Assembly: GCF_003852525.1 (NCBI RefSeq)
Contig: NZ_QAJL01000001.1
Span: 1,265,133 to 1,329,132 of the forward strand
DNA: 64,000 bases
Reading direction: 5' to 3'
Source of the DNA: Pedobacter sp. KBW06
Lineage (GTDB): Bacteria > Bacteroidota > Bacteroidia > Sphingobacteriales > Sphingobacteriaceae
Made by a program: the position numbers and the translations under genes. Below, one piece after another: positions 38,229 to 47,021 of this stretch (position 1 is the stretch's first letter; the number at the start of each line of letters is the position of its first letter). Below the pieces are notes generated by a model. The model did no database searches. It was not told the DNA's origin and saw only the letters and a program-made list of their open reading frames with translations.

Positions 38229-40124
38229 TTACCATCCCGGGTTTTGAACCAGGTTCGGATTGACCAGTAAATTGTTCTCTCTGATCGGCCATAAATAGTC
38301 CCTTGGCGCGATGAAACGCTGCGTGTAAATATTAGTCAGCCTGTAAAATAACTCCGGATGGTCTTTATCCTGATCCCTGTCCCAGCCTGTGATATTTTTA
38401 TTCAGCTCCTGCGCTGCCAGTTTCCAGCGGCGAAGATCCCAGAACCTGCTCCCTTCAAAAGACATTTCAATGTTACGTTCCCTTCGGATGATGGACTGCA
38501 GGCCCAGCTGAGTACCCGGCTTGCCTGGATTAACCGAATATTTGCTCCATGAATCCACAACGCCTTCCAATCCGGCACGTTCCCTTACTTTGTCCAGGTA
38601 GGTATATACTTCGGAAGAGGGGCCATCCGCTTCGTTTAAAGCTTCGGCGTACATTAGATAAAGATCCGCCAGCCTGATCATTGGAAAAGGATACTCTTCG
38701 ATGTGATTGCTGTTCCCTTCTTTAAAAGCGAATTTCCAGTTGACCAGTTTTTTGGGGTAATAGGTCGTCACGGTAATCGATAAACCGCTGCCGTACTGTC
38801 CAAGTTTAAGCTGGGCAGAAAAAGCATTGTCATCACTCCTGTTGCTTTCCATATACCACTTACCGCCATCAAATCCCAGGTCTGCATAAAACCTCGGCTC
38901 TCTGTCGAAATTGATCCTTGCCGTCTGGTAATTTTCAACGATGTAATAGCGTTCGCTGCTTGTTCCGGTACGCAGTTGTGCTTTATTGGAGAAATCCAGT
39001 GTTTTATCTTCATCTATTGGAACACCATTTTTAGTATAAAACTGCTCCACAATTTTCATTGGCGGGGCCAGCGTTCCATGTACACTGTTGTTCCCGGAGA
39101 AAGAGGGATCAATATGGGCCATAGAAGAATACTGTAACTGCCATGTCCTTGAATTGGGGTTCCCCCAGATGATTTCCGTATTCCATTTCTCTGTCACCGC
39201 ATTTCTAATGCTCATTTCTCTCATGGTCGTGCTGGAAAGCGGGAAGGTAGTACCAGGAAAAGTATACAGCTTAATTCCCGCAGTTTCCGAAGCGACAATT
39301 GCCTCCTTAGCGGCATTCGCAGCCTTTTTCCATTTATCGGTACTTACCGTCTGATTGAACAGCAGCTGTCCGTCAGGGTTCTTAAAATTGGTATAATCCT
39401 TATTGCCATTAAACAGCGGACTTGCTGCGTACAGCAACACTTTAGCCTTTATGCTCAAAGCGATTGGTTTGGTAATGTGACCGAGATCTGTTGCCGGAAT
39501 CATCACATTGTTTGGCAGTTTTGCGGCAGCCTGATCCAGTAATTTCACGATATAGTTTACCACAGAATCAACCGGCTGGCGTTTCACCTTGGTTTGTTCA
39601 ATCGGGGCATTTACCGGAAGGTTCACATCAACAACCGGGATTGGCCCATAATGTCTGAAAAGCAGAAAATGGTAATAGGCTTTCAAAAATTCAACTTCTC
39701 CAATCCAGCGGTTGCGTTCATCAATACTCATGTCACGCACCTTGCTCAGGTCACGTACATTTTCCAGGAAAATATTGCAGTCACGAATGGCATTGAACAT
39801 CCCTCCATCCCAGTAATTGACCAAAGGGTTTACGACACTCTGGTTTCCCCTGGCCATCGCCCAGTTTGTGGCATTGATACTTCTCGAAGGGAAGTCCAGC
39901 CAGAATTCATCTCCGCCCATATAGGCTATATTTTGGGTAGGTTCCCCATCGTTTGGCAGGTAAGAATAACAGGTAGCCAGGTATTTGATCGCTTCATTGC
40001 GCATGGTAAAAGCATTGTCTAATGTGGGCACGTTGTCTGGCACTACATCAAGGAAGCTTTTTTTACAGGCATTCAGGCTAAATAAAAGCACTAAAACCGG
40101 TATGATATATATTTTCGTTTTCAT
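38229..40124 (-). CDS. SusD/RagB-type lipoprotein
   Basis: The 631-residue lipoprotein (lipobox L-N-A-C-K-K-S) is the ligand-binding partner of the SusC at 40138. It has F-L-K-A-Y-Y-H-F-L-L-F-R-H-Y-G-P-I-P-V, L-Y-L-M-Y-A-E-A-L-N-E-A and the ending Y-L-W-P-I-R-E-N-N-L-L-V-N-P-N-L-V-Q-N-P-G-W. It is longer than the SusD at 15533, with extra loops around residues 280-430. The gene follows susC by 13 bp. Confidence 0.96.
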   Translation of the reverse strand: MKTKIYIIPVLVLLFSLNACKKSFLDVVPDNVPTLDNAFTMRNEAIKYLATCYSYLPNDGEPTQNIAYMGGDEFWLDFPSRSINATNWAMARGNQSVVNPLVNYWDGGMFNAIRDCNIFLENVRDLSKVRDMSIDERNRWIGEVEFLKAYYHFLLFRHYGPIPVVDVNLPVNAPIEQTKVKRQPVDSVVNYIVKLLDQAAAKLPNNVMIPATDLGHITKPIALSIKAKVLLYAASPLFNGNKDYTNFKNPDGQLLFNQTVSTDKWKKAANAAKEAIVASETAGIKLYTFPGTTFPLSSTTMREMSIRNAVTEKWNTEIIWGNPNSRTWQLQYSSMAHIDPSFSGNNSVHGTLAPPMKIVEQFYTKNGVPIDEDKTLDFSNKAQLRTGTSSERYYIVENYQTARINFDREPRFYADLGFDGGKWYMESNRSDDNAFSAQLKLGQYGSGLSITVTTYYPKKLVNWKFAFKEGNSNHIEEYPFPMIRLADLYLMYAEALNEADGPSSEVYTYLDKVRERAGLEGVVDSWSKYSVNPGKPGTQLGLQSIIRRERNIEMSFEGSRFWDLRRWKLAAQELNKNITGWDRDQDKDHPELFYRLTNIYTQRFIAPRDYLWPIRENNLLVNPNLVQNPGW

Positions 40125-40137
40125 GATTTATCTTTAA

Positions 40138-43100
40138 TTAAAATCCAACATTCAGACCTATATTGTATACTGCCTGAACAGGATATCCAAGACCTTTCGA
40201 TCCCATTTCCGGATCCCATAATTTAAAGGGGCTGAACACAGCGAGGTTGGAACCATTTAAGTACAATCTTAAACTGGAGAGCCTAAAACGGCTCAATGCT
40301 TTTTTCGGCAAATTGTAACCAATTTCAACAGACTTTAAGCGCAGGAAGCTGCCATCACGCTGCCACCAGGTCGAAAACTGGTTATTGTTGTTATTGAAAC
40401 CGTCGGTAAGTCTTGGCCATAGCGCATGTAAATTCCGGTTATCTTCCGACCAGTGGTCGTCAGCAATCGCTTTCAGCAAGCCATTCTGGAAAGAGCCATT
40501 CAATGCAAAAGGCGTAATATTTCCCGGATCAATAAAGAAGGAAGATCTTGCAGAGCCCTGGAAGAAAGTGCTCACATCAAAGCCTTTAAATCCTAAGGAG
40601 AATCCAAAACCATAGATAATCTCCGGATCTGTAGACAAGCCAATCGGTACTTTATCCTTATCGGTGATCTGGCCATCTCCATTAATGTCACGGTATTTGA
40701 TATCTCCACCCATGGTAGGGATCAGTCCTCCAAAATTCTGTGTCGGCGAGTTTCGGGCCTCTATGTCGTCCACAAACAGACGCTCTGCAATCAAGCCGTA
40801 TTTTTGTTCAAAAGGATAACCTAATCTCGACAGATGTTTCAGTCCATCGGGATAATCGGGCTCTTCGTTCACCATGACTTCATTCTTTGCATAGGTAAAG
40901 TTACCTCTCGCCTGAATCCACCAGTTGGAACCAAATGTTTTACTGTAGTCCAGTGCCAGGTCAAAGCCTTCATTTTTTGCTTTACCAACATTGGCCTGTA
41001 CCGTGGTATTAAAGCCCATTGTACTTGGAATATTAGTCCTGCCCATCAGGATGTTGCTCCGAATGGATTTGTAATAATCAAACACCATTGAGAACCCATT
41101 TTTGAAGTTCAGGTCAAAGCCCAGGTCTGTTGTCGTGGCCTTCTCCCAGGTAATGTCGTAGTTCTCATACCTGCTCACATAATAACCAGGTCTGTAAAAA
41201 TCCCATTTATCGCCCCAGGTATATCCCCGGCCGGCACTGTTGGGATCGACATTGGAAAGGTAAAAGAAGCGGTCCTCTGACCTTCCGATCTGGTCATTTC
41301 CAACCAAACCATAGGTACCTCTAAGCTTAAACCTTGTGATTACCGATTTAAGCGGTTCAAAAAAGTTCTCCTCAGAAACATTCCATCCTACACCCGCCGA
41401 AGGGAAAAACCCAAAGCGGTGGTTGGCCGCAAAACGCTCAGAACCATTGTAGCCAAAGTTACCTTCGAAAAGATAACGGTTATCATAAGCATAGGTTAAC
41501 CTTCCTGAAACACCTAAATTCCTTGAGGGCAATGAAGCCTGCAGATCGCCTCCGTTTGCGGTAAGGTAATTTCTAAGGATCCCGATGAGCATCCCTGTAA
41601 CCGCATGTTTTTCTTTAAATGTCCTGCTGTAGTTAACCGCAAGTTCTCCGTATGTAGTGGTATTCTGATTTCTGTTTCCCTGATTATAACTCAGAAATTC
41701 AGTCCCTCCCAGGGGATTTAAAGGAGAAAGAATGCGCTCCGTGCTGCCCGGAATAACGGTCAGGTTATAGAAAAACGGGTTAAAACTACGGGCTACATCA
41801 AAGTAGGAATAGCGTTGGGTATAAGCCATTAACCTCGTCGAAAGGCCTTCTGTAATCGCCTTCAGGTCCTGTTTCAGTTCCAGCTGAACGTTTACCGTTG
41901 AGGTATTGTACTGCTGATACCCGGAAACCATCCTCGCATAAGGGTTGATGTACATGTTTTGTGAATCGCCAATGAAAGCATTTCCAAACAAAGGGTGTTT
42001 TGAAAATGGCGAATATTCTGCCGGATACACCGCGGGGAACATCACTGGATTAGACCACAGTGCAGTTTGAAATACCGCCGCACCGCCATTGATCAGATTG
42101 CCCCATTCATCGCGTCCGCCAATGGGACCAGTATAATCGTCAAACTGAGCAGAAGTTCTGACGATAGCTTCTGTGGTCGGTGTAAGCTTTAAATTTACGT
42201 TAGAGCGCACCGCATAGTTCTTAATTTTAATGTTGTTATCTAAATTGTTTTTCTTGTCCGTTCTTAAGATGCCATTATCTACATTATAAGTTCCGGCCAC
42301 ATAATAGCGCGCCGTATTTCCTCCGCCGCTTACATTCATATTGAAACGCTGGTTATTGGTATAATCTTTAATCAGCTGCTCTATCCAGTTATTATTTGGA
42401 TACAGTAATGGATTGTCTCCCGCTGCCGTATGGTCAATTTTGTTGGGGAGATAAGGAAGGCTTTTCTTAGGATCTCTTGTTAAAACTGCTTCATTTGCCA
42501 GATTCATATAGGTAATGTTATCTGCAAATTTGAAATTTCTGGTGTTGGACGACAGTGAGTTTTCGAAACGGACATTAAATCTCGCTGCACCAATTTCCCC
42601 CTGTTTGGTTGTCACCAATACCACCCCATTTGCGCCCCTTGCGCCGTATAACGAAGAAGCCGCCGCATCTTTAAGTACCGAGAAACCGGCGATATCATCT
42701 GGCTGTAACCTCGCAAGGTCTGTTCCTGTCGATTCCATTCCATCAATCAATATCAAAGGGTCTTTCTTTCCGGCACCAAAACTACCTACCCCCCTGATAA
42801 AGAAGGAGGCATTGTCCATACCAGGCTCACCGCTTCGCTGATAGGCCACCATCCCGGCAATACGCCCGGCCAGCATTGTGGTCAGATTTGAAGTGGGTCC
42901 CTTTAGTTCTTTTGGATCTATAGTGGTGATCGAAGCCACCATGCTGCTTTTCTTCTGTGTGCCATAAGCCACAATTGCCACCTCTTCCAGGCGATCCTGT
43001 GCAGATACCATCCTTACCGTTACCGGTTTCCCTTTCTGAACATACAACTCCCTTGGTTTGTAACTCACGAAAGAAAAAATCAATGTTGCCCCCTCTCCGG

Positions 43101-43329
43101 AAACATCCAGGGTAAATCTTCCCATATTGTCCGTCTGAGTACCCTGCTTCGTTCCTTTTATCATTACAGAAGCGTTTGGAATGGGCGCTTTGTCGACGCT
43201 GTCGATGACGAGCCCCGTAAGCCGTTGCCCGGTTGTTTGAGCATTAAGCGAAGTTGCAGTACCAATGCAAACCAGCAGCAATAGCCAACAGCTGTACATT
43301 GAAAAAAATCTGGTAAAATTATATTTCAT
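40138..43329 (-). CDS. SusC-type TonB-dependent receptor (no STN domain)
   Basis: The 1063-residue receptor has a signal peptide (ending S-L-N-A-Q), a carboxypeptidase-like regulatory domain (about 35-110), the plug after V-A-I-V-A-Y-G-T-Q-K-K-S-S-M, and a barrel ending Y-N-I-G-L-N-V-G-F. It lacks an STN domain, so induction must come from a cytoplasmic regulator; the GntR-type gene upstream is the candidate. Two copies of the AACCAAA leader motif precede it (43340-43346 and 43420-43426). Confidence 0.96.
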   Translation of the reverse strand: MKYNFTRFFSMYSCWLLLLVCIGTATSLNAQTTGQRLTGLVIDSVDKAPIPNASVMIKGTKQGTQTDNMGRFTLDVSGEGATLIFSFVSYKPRELYVQKGKPVTVRMVSAQDRLEEVAIVAYGTQKKSSMVASITTIDPKELKGPTSNLTTMLAGRIAGMVAYQRSGEPGMDNASFFIRGVGSFGAGKKDPLILIDGMESTGTDLARLQPDDIAGFSVLKDAAASSLYGARGANGVVLVTTKQGEIGAARFNVRFENSLSSNTRNFKFADNITYMNLANEAVLTRDPKKSLPYLPNKIDHTAAGDNPLLYPNNNWIEQLIKDYTNNQRFNMNVSGGGNTARYYVAGTYNVDNGILRTDKKNNLDNNIKIKNYAVRSNVNLKLTPTTEAIVRTSAQFDDYTGPIGGRDEWGNLINGGAAVFQTALWSNPVMFPAVYPAEYSPFSKHPLFGNAFIGDSQNMYINPYARMVSGYQQYNTSTVNVQLELKQDLKAITEGLSTRLMAYTQRYSYFDVARSFNPFFYNLTVIPGSTERILSPLNPLGGTEFLSYNQGNRNQNTTTYGELAVNYSRTFKEKHAVTGMLIGILRNYLTANGGDLQASLPSRNLGVSGRLTYAYDNRYLFEGNFGYNGSERFAANHRFGFFPSAGVGWNVSEENFFEPLKSVITRFKLRGTYGLVGNDQIGRSEDRFFYLSNVDPNSAGRGYTWGDKWDFYRPGYYVSRYENYDITWEKATTTDLGFDLNFKNGFSMVFDYYKSIRSNILMGRTNIPSTMGFNTTVQANVGKAKNEGFDLALDYSKTFGSNWWIQARGNFTYAKNEVMVNEEPDYPDGLKHLSRLGYPFEQKYGLIAERLFVDDIEARNSPTQNFGGLIPTMGGDIKYRDINGDGQITDKDKVPIGLSTDPEIIYGFGFSLGFKGFDVSTFFQGSARSSFFIDPGNITPFALNGSFQNGLLKAIADDHWSEDNRNLHALWPRLTDGFNNNNNQFSTWWQRDGSFLRLKSVEIGYNLPKKALSRFRLSSLRLYLNGSNLAVFSPFKLWDPEMGSKGLGYPVQAVYNIGLNVGF

Positions 43330-43454
43330 ATTGATTTAGTTTGGTTCAGAGAAGAAAAATAAACCAGACGAATAGAGGCAGTTAGATCCCATAGATGCAG
43401 CATGCGTTCATAATTTATATTTGGTTGGCTCGTTGGTTTGTTCGGGTAGTTCAT

Positions 43455-43480
43455 CTACACTATACTACACTACACTAGTG
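43455..43480 (-). promoter_or_regulatory. Tandem TACACTA repeats upstream of susC, candidate operator
   Basis: On the plus strand CTACACTA occurs at 43455-43462, 43465-43472 and 43470-43477. The last runs into the palindrome CACTAGTG (43473-43480). The same heptamer TACACTA recurs at 44747-44753 inside an inverted repeat upstream of the GntR gene. The cluster lies about 30-50 bp after a possible promoter, a good place for repression or induction. The link to the regulator is inference. Confidence 0.55.
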
Positions 43481-43507
43481 CCAAGGTTGTAAAAATATTT
43501 TACATTC

Positions 43508-43541
43508 CAAAATTTATTTTTCAGAAGGTATTTTGAACAAA
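43508..43541 (-). promoter_or_regulatory. Possible susC promoter
   Basis: Read on the minus strand, TTTG (43541-43538) is followed after 21 bases by TAAATTTTG (43516-43508). This is one base longer than the TAnnTTTG consensus of Bacteroidota housekeeping promoters. The predicted transcript start would be near 43503, just before the TACACTA repeats. Confidence 0.35.
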
Positions 43542-43608
43542 CAGAATTAGGAGGCAGCGGGCACCTGACCCGGTAAAAGAATGAAAATCAATACCATACA
43601 GATATAAA

Positions 43609-44631
43609 CTATAAAGAATTTCTTCTGATTAGCGTGCTCTTCATGATGTGTTGTATCGGTTTTCTGAATAGTACAAACTCTGCGGCCATTTCGCCCATTT
43701 GAGCAAAATCAATAGAGAATGTGGTAATTCCATCAAAGATTATTTCTTTTATATTATCATCATTATGAGATAATATGCCTAAATCTTTTCCTGGTTTCAA
43801 TCCTTTAATTTTAGAGTCTTTAAGGATTTCCCATAATTCCAGATTATGGATGGTAAAGTATACTTTATTTGGCGCGATGCTGCCTAGTTCATATTTACTT
43901 TTGATAACGCCATTGATGTGATAGTCCTTGATAAAGCGTTGAAACGAGTCCATAACATCATTTGGCTCCGCAGATTTCTGCTTAAAAAAGAAAACAAACT
44001 CGTCGAATTCTTTAATGCGGTCTGCTAATTCTACAAAGGCGCTATAGGAGGATTCCTTAAATTCCTGTACGATATAGGAATGTTCTTCATTCAGGTTCAA
44101 CTGTCTGTCGACAATCAGCAGCTTATTCATCGGAAATTGCGCCACCAGTGGAATGGACTCAGGAAGGTCGATCGGAGCGATCACATACATGCCGTACTTG
44201 CCTTTGATGTTATTGATGGTGTTCTCAAATACAGCAAAGTTATTGTGGTGAAAGAAAAGATCCAATTGAATGTTTTCACCTAATTTATTTCTGAAACTCT
44301 GGTAAAATGTTTCCTGGAAGGTATCAAATGCATATAATAACAAACAGACCCTTAAATGCTGCTCCGTATCTTCTGTCGCCACAAAATATCCCTTTCTGTT
44401 TTTGGATTCCAGAATTCCCCTGCTCACCAGTTCCTTATAGGCTTTTGCAATCGTTTCACCTGCAAAACCAATTTCCCTGATCATCCGGTTTACTGAAGGT
44501 AAAGCATCTCCCCTGACCAATATTTTCTGATCCAGGGCATTGATAATTCCCTGAACCAATTGTTCATGTTTCGAAAATGTGGATACATCTTCCAGTGCTT
44601 TAATTTCTGTAATTAATTGATATAGCTTCAT
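43609..44631 (-). CDS. GntR-family regulator with LacI-type sugar-binding domain
   Basis: The 340-residue cytoplasmic protein has a GntR winged helix (about 10-80, L-P-S-V-N-R-M-I-R-E-I-G-F and L-V-S-R-G-I-L-E-S-K-N-R-K-G-Y-F-V-A). The remainder (about 95-330) is a periplasmic-binding-protein-like effector domain. This fusion is known from Bacteroidota sugar regulators such as the fucose-responsive FucR of Bacteroides. It lies 279 bp upstream of the susC gene on the same strand and next to TACACTA repeats. Fucose, galactose or arabinose released by the neighbouring enzymes are plausible effectors. Confidence 0.88.
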   Translation of the reverse strand: MKLYQLITEIKALEDVSTFSKHEQLVQGIINALDQKILVRGDALPSVNRMIREIGFAGETIAKAYKELVSRGILESKNRKGYFVATEDTEQHLRVCLLLYAFDTFQETFYQSFRNKLGENIQLDLFFHHNNFAVFENTINNIKGKYGMYVIAPIDLPESIPLVAQFPMNKLLIVDRQLNLNEEHSYIVQEFKESSYSAFVELADRIKEFDEFVFFFKQKSAEPNDVMDSFQRFIKDYHINGVIKSKYELGSIAPNKVYFTIHNLELWEILKDSKIKGLKPGKDLGILSHNDDNIKEIIFDGITTFSIDFAQMGEMAAEFVLFRKPIQHIMKSTLIRRNSL

Positions 44632-44742
44632 GCAGAAATGCGATAAACAGCAAAGATTAATATTGGCCGTTAATAATTATATTCTGCGGTGAAGATATAA
44701 AAGTTTTTAGATTTTTAGGATTCCGGAGATTTTTCTCATTCC

Positions 44743-44754
44743 ATAGTACACTAT
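44743..44754. promoter_or_regulatory. Inverted repeat ATAGT-AC-ACTAT, candidate GntR operator
   Basis: The arms of 5 bp are perfect with a 2-bp centre. The site contains TACACTA, shared with the three-copy cluster upstream of susC. It lies 112 bp upstream of the regulator's ATG and could mediate autoregulation. Confidence 0.5.
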
Positions 44755-44860
44755 TTGGCATTCCACACCAGGACATCTTTGTGATGTAAAAAATGAATAC
44801 AGTGCAGCTTTATTCACTGATGTACATTCTACTTCTCCCACACTATTCTCATTGTGATCC

Positions 44861-44868
44861 TATCTTTG
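44861..44868 (+). promoter_or_regulatory. -7 promoter element TATCTTTG
   Basis: It matches the Bacteroidota consensus TAnnTTTG exactly. No clear -33 TTTG stands at the right distance. The predicted transcript start near 44874 leaves a leader of about 100 bases before the 117-residue orphan gene. Confidence 0.5.
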
Positions 44869-44974
44869 CCTTAAATAAAAAATTACAACATTATATATAA
44901 AAGAAAATAAAAACAGAGTTAATCAGGTTTTTAACCAAATAATATTTAAAATCGCTTAACGACAAGAGAAAAAA

Positions 44975-45328
44975 ATGTTCAACACCCCTTTACCCTATAA
45001 ACTCGTACAGGTAAAATCAAATAAGTATATCTCTACTGAGAGTTATTCCAATGAGATGATATTTAGATTTTATAGACACAATGAAAAATGTTGCATTAAA
45101 TATATCGTGTCAGTAAAAAGCTATGACAATTCCTTCCTGACATTAGACTTCTATCCAAAAATCAATCTTAGTCCCAAACGGCACTATTCCGATTCTATTC
45201 AGGATTTAAGATATAGAATGTTAACCGGACAAAACTCCTTTGGTTATATAGGAGGAACGATATTAGATATTATGAATTATATTCAACAGCAAACAAACAA
45301 ACAAACATACGCACCTGGGGATTTCTAG
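44975..45328 (+). CDS. Orphan 117-residue protein
   Basis: I do not recognise a family. The protein has no signal peptide or membrane segment. It is rich in Tyr, Ser, Asn and Lys, with a C-C-I-K-Y-I-V-S-V-K-S-Y beta-like stretch in the middle and a C-terminal Q-Q-Q-T-N-K-Q-T tail. It has an exact -7 element upstream and an A-rich leader just before the ATG. The codons are strongly A/T-ending, unlike the flanking genes, which hints at acquisition from elsewhere. The end of the frame contains an (AAAC)4 tandem repeat. Confidence 0.55.
   Translation: MFNTPLPYKLVQVKSNKYISTESYSNEMIFRFYRHNEKCCIKYIVSVKSYDNSFLTLDFYPKINLSPKRHYSDSIQDLRYRMLTGQNSFGYIGGTILDIMNYIQQQTNKQTYAPGDF
45290..45307 (+). repeat. 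Tandem AAAC repeat (four units) in the 3' end of the orphan gene
   Basis: CAAA is repeated four times plus CA. A gain or loss of one unit would change the last seven residues and the stop of the frame. Four units is short for slippage-prone DNA. Confidence 0.6.
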
Positions 45329-45426
45329 CCGCGAATCTTCCAAATGAATTTACGAACTATAATAATAAGCGCTTTAACGTATATAAGGAAGTATTAAGGA
45401 GAACTTTTATCCGTCACCAGACCGTT

Positions 45427-45457
45427 TTTGGGAATAAAGACAAAAGCGCTATTTTTG
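45427..45457 (+). promoter_or_regulatory. Promoter TTTG-N19-TATTTTTG
   Basis: TTTG at 45427-45430 and TATTTTTG at 45450-45457, 19 bases apart, match the Bacteroidota -33/-7 consensus. The expected transcript start is near 45463, 43 bases before the 69-residue frame. This is the best-formed promoter in the window and is the main support for that small gene. Confidence 0.65.
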
Positions 45458-45505
45458 TAATACCAAATAACAAACTGAAAAACAAAGATTTAATAACAAA
45501 AAACT

Positions 45506-45715
45506 ATGAGCAGATCTTTTCAGAAACAAATTAAATGTACAGGACCAGTAGAACTATCGGCTGATGTAGCACGTTCGATAGCAAATCTTCGGCTTCTGTC
45601 TGGATCTAAAGGAAAATGGTCTTCAACAGCTAAGGAAAACAAATTTAAAGGAATGGCTGAAAACATTGAAATTGTCCAACCTTTAATCATTCCAGGATAT
45701 AAAATCCGGGGGTAA
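45506..45715 (+). CDS. Small orphan protein, 69 residues
   Basis: I do not recognise a family. The product is basic and soluble, with no signal or membrane segment. It contains V-E-L-S-A-D-V-A-R-S-I-A-N-L-R near residue 15 (helix-like) and a Lys/Ser-rich middle. Support comes from the good promoter at 45427-45457 and an A-rich stretch before the ATG. Against it stands an open frame of similar length on the opposite strand. It ends 3 bp before the stop of the convergent symporter gene. Confidence 0.45.
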   Translation: MSRSFQKQIKCTGPVELSADVARSIANLRLLSGSKGKWSSTAKENKFKGMAENIEIVQPLIIPGYKIRG

Positions 45716-45718
45716 ACC

Positions 45719-46906
45719 CTATTTTTCACTTTTAGATACCACCAATGCAGCCACGCTATGCCCTATTGTGTTCGTGATCGCCCTTGCTTCACTCATAAAA
45801 CGGTCGATGCTTAGCAGTACAGCCAGGCCCTCTACCGGAATCTTATGAATACTGCCAACTGTGGTCACTAAAGCGAGAAAACCGGTTCCCGGGATCCCGG
45901 AAGCACCCTTTGAAGTCAGCAAAACAATCATCACAATGTTGCATAGTTCAGAAAATGAAAAGCTGATGTTGTTGAGCTGTGCCAGAAATATGACCGACAT
46001 TCCCAGATAAATGCAGGTTCCGTTCAGGTTCAGGGAGTTACCGGTTACTGTCACAAGCCTCACTACCGGTTGTTTCAAGCCAAGCCCTTCCAGTCTTTCC
46101 ATCAATAGCGGAATAACAGAACTGGACGAAGAGGTACCAAGTGCATATAGAAGCTCATTTTTAATGTTCCCCAGGAATGTAAAAACATTCACCTTAAAAG
46201 CAGCGAGCAGGCTTCCAAGTACGATGAGTACGAAAAGGAACATCGCGATGTAAGTCCCCGCCATCATCTTGCCTATAGGAACCAGGGTATCCAGTCCATA
46301 ACGGCCAACCGTATAAGCAATCCCACAGAAGGTAACAATTGGGGCCAGCAGAAAAATATACCTTAACAGCCTCAGCAAGGTGAATTTTAATTGGTCAATA
46401 ACCCTGATCACCTCATTCCTGTATTTATACTGATTGACAAACAGGCCAATTGCGATGGCCAAAACAAGGATGATGAGCATACTGTTTTGCAGGACCACGT
46501 TCAACCATTCATGATAATTGCTTTCTTCTACCTTTGGAGGAGAGATTATGCCTAAAAAGCTTTTGTCTATTCGCCCGGGCTTAATCAGCAGGGCACTGCA
46601 GATCCCAAAAACAATTGCCATGGAACTTACAACAACGAAATAAACAAGGGCTTTAACCGTAATCCTTCCGGCAAGCCTCAAATTTTCCAAACTGCCAAAC
46701 AAGCTCACAATACTCAGGAAAATGATTGGTGGCACAAAGGGCTCAATAACGGTCACAAATGAGGTACCCACCCATTGCATTTGTAAAGCAGCTTTCGGAA
46801 AATAAACGCCGCACAAAGTTCCCATCACTATGGCACTGAGTATCTGTAAGCTTAAATAACGATTCAGCTTATTCGGGTTCAGGTTTGTTTTTGTCAGGAT
46901 GCTCAA
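45719..46906 (-). CDS. Dicarboxylate/amino acid:cation symporter (DAACS), divergent paralog
   Basis: The 395-residue inner-membrane protein has the GltP/DctA fold: helices 1-6, the serine-rich hairpin A-L-G-T-S-S-S-S-S-V-I-P, and the second hairpin T-S-K-G-A-S-G-I-P-G-T-G-F. The conserved N-x-D-G-T of helix 7 reads N-L-N-G-T (N295), and the helix-8 position that is Asn in DctA reads His (H383). Both lie at cation/substrate sites in the family. The longest frame starts with TTG at 46906; no ATG is available before the first helix. It follows the other symporter gene by 115 bp. Substrate and coupling may differ from normal DctA. Confidence 0.88.
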   Translation of the reverse strand: MSILTKTNLNPNKLNRYLSLQILSAIVMGTLCGVYFPKAALQMQWVGTSFVTVIEPFVPPIIFLSIVSLFGSLENLRLAGRITVKALVYFVVVSSMAIVFGICSALLIKPGRIDKSFLGIISPPKVEESNYHEWLNVVLQNSMLIILVLAIAIGLFVNQYKYRNEVIRVIDQLKFTLLRLLRYIFLLAPIVTFCGIAYTVGRYGLDTLVPIGKMMAGTYIAMFLFVLIVLGSLLAAFKVNVFTFLGNIKNELLYALGTSSSSSVIPLLMERLEGLGLKQPVVRLVTVTGNSLNLNGTCIYLGMSVIFLAQLNNISFSFSELCNIVMIVLLTSKGASGIPGTGFLALVTTVGSIHKIPVEGLAVLLSIDRFMSEARAITNTIGHSVAALVVSKSEK

Positions 46907-47021
46907 ATCGTTTAGCTATGGTATTTGCTTCTTGATGAAGATACTTAAAACCATCAATTAACCAAGAATCAATGGCACTCCGTTTTTAATTCATGAAATG
47001 TTGCCCTTGTATTCATTTGAT

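Larger units (their letters stand above)
44632..44974. promoter_or_regulatory. Divergent intergenic region (343 bp), AT-rich
   Basis: No gene is seen. It holds an inverted repeat ATAGT-AC-ACTAT (44743-44754), a good -7 element TATCTTTG (44861-44868) facing the plus-strand orphan gene, and an AACCAAA leader motif (44933-44939). The regulator's own promoter (minus strand) may use AATCTTTG near 44657, but this is weak. The stretch is clearly richer in A and T than the surrounding genes. Confidence 0.55.

Noticed and set aside
46907..47015. A 36-codon open stretch in another frame between the two symporter genes reads like protein (S-W-L-I-D-G-F-K-Y-L-H-Q-E-A).
   Set aside because: It has no ATG, GTG or TTG start after the preceding stop and overlaps the beginning of the next carrier gene. 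It is too short to support.
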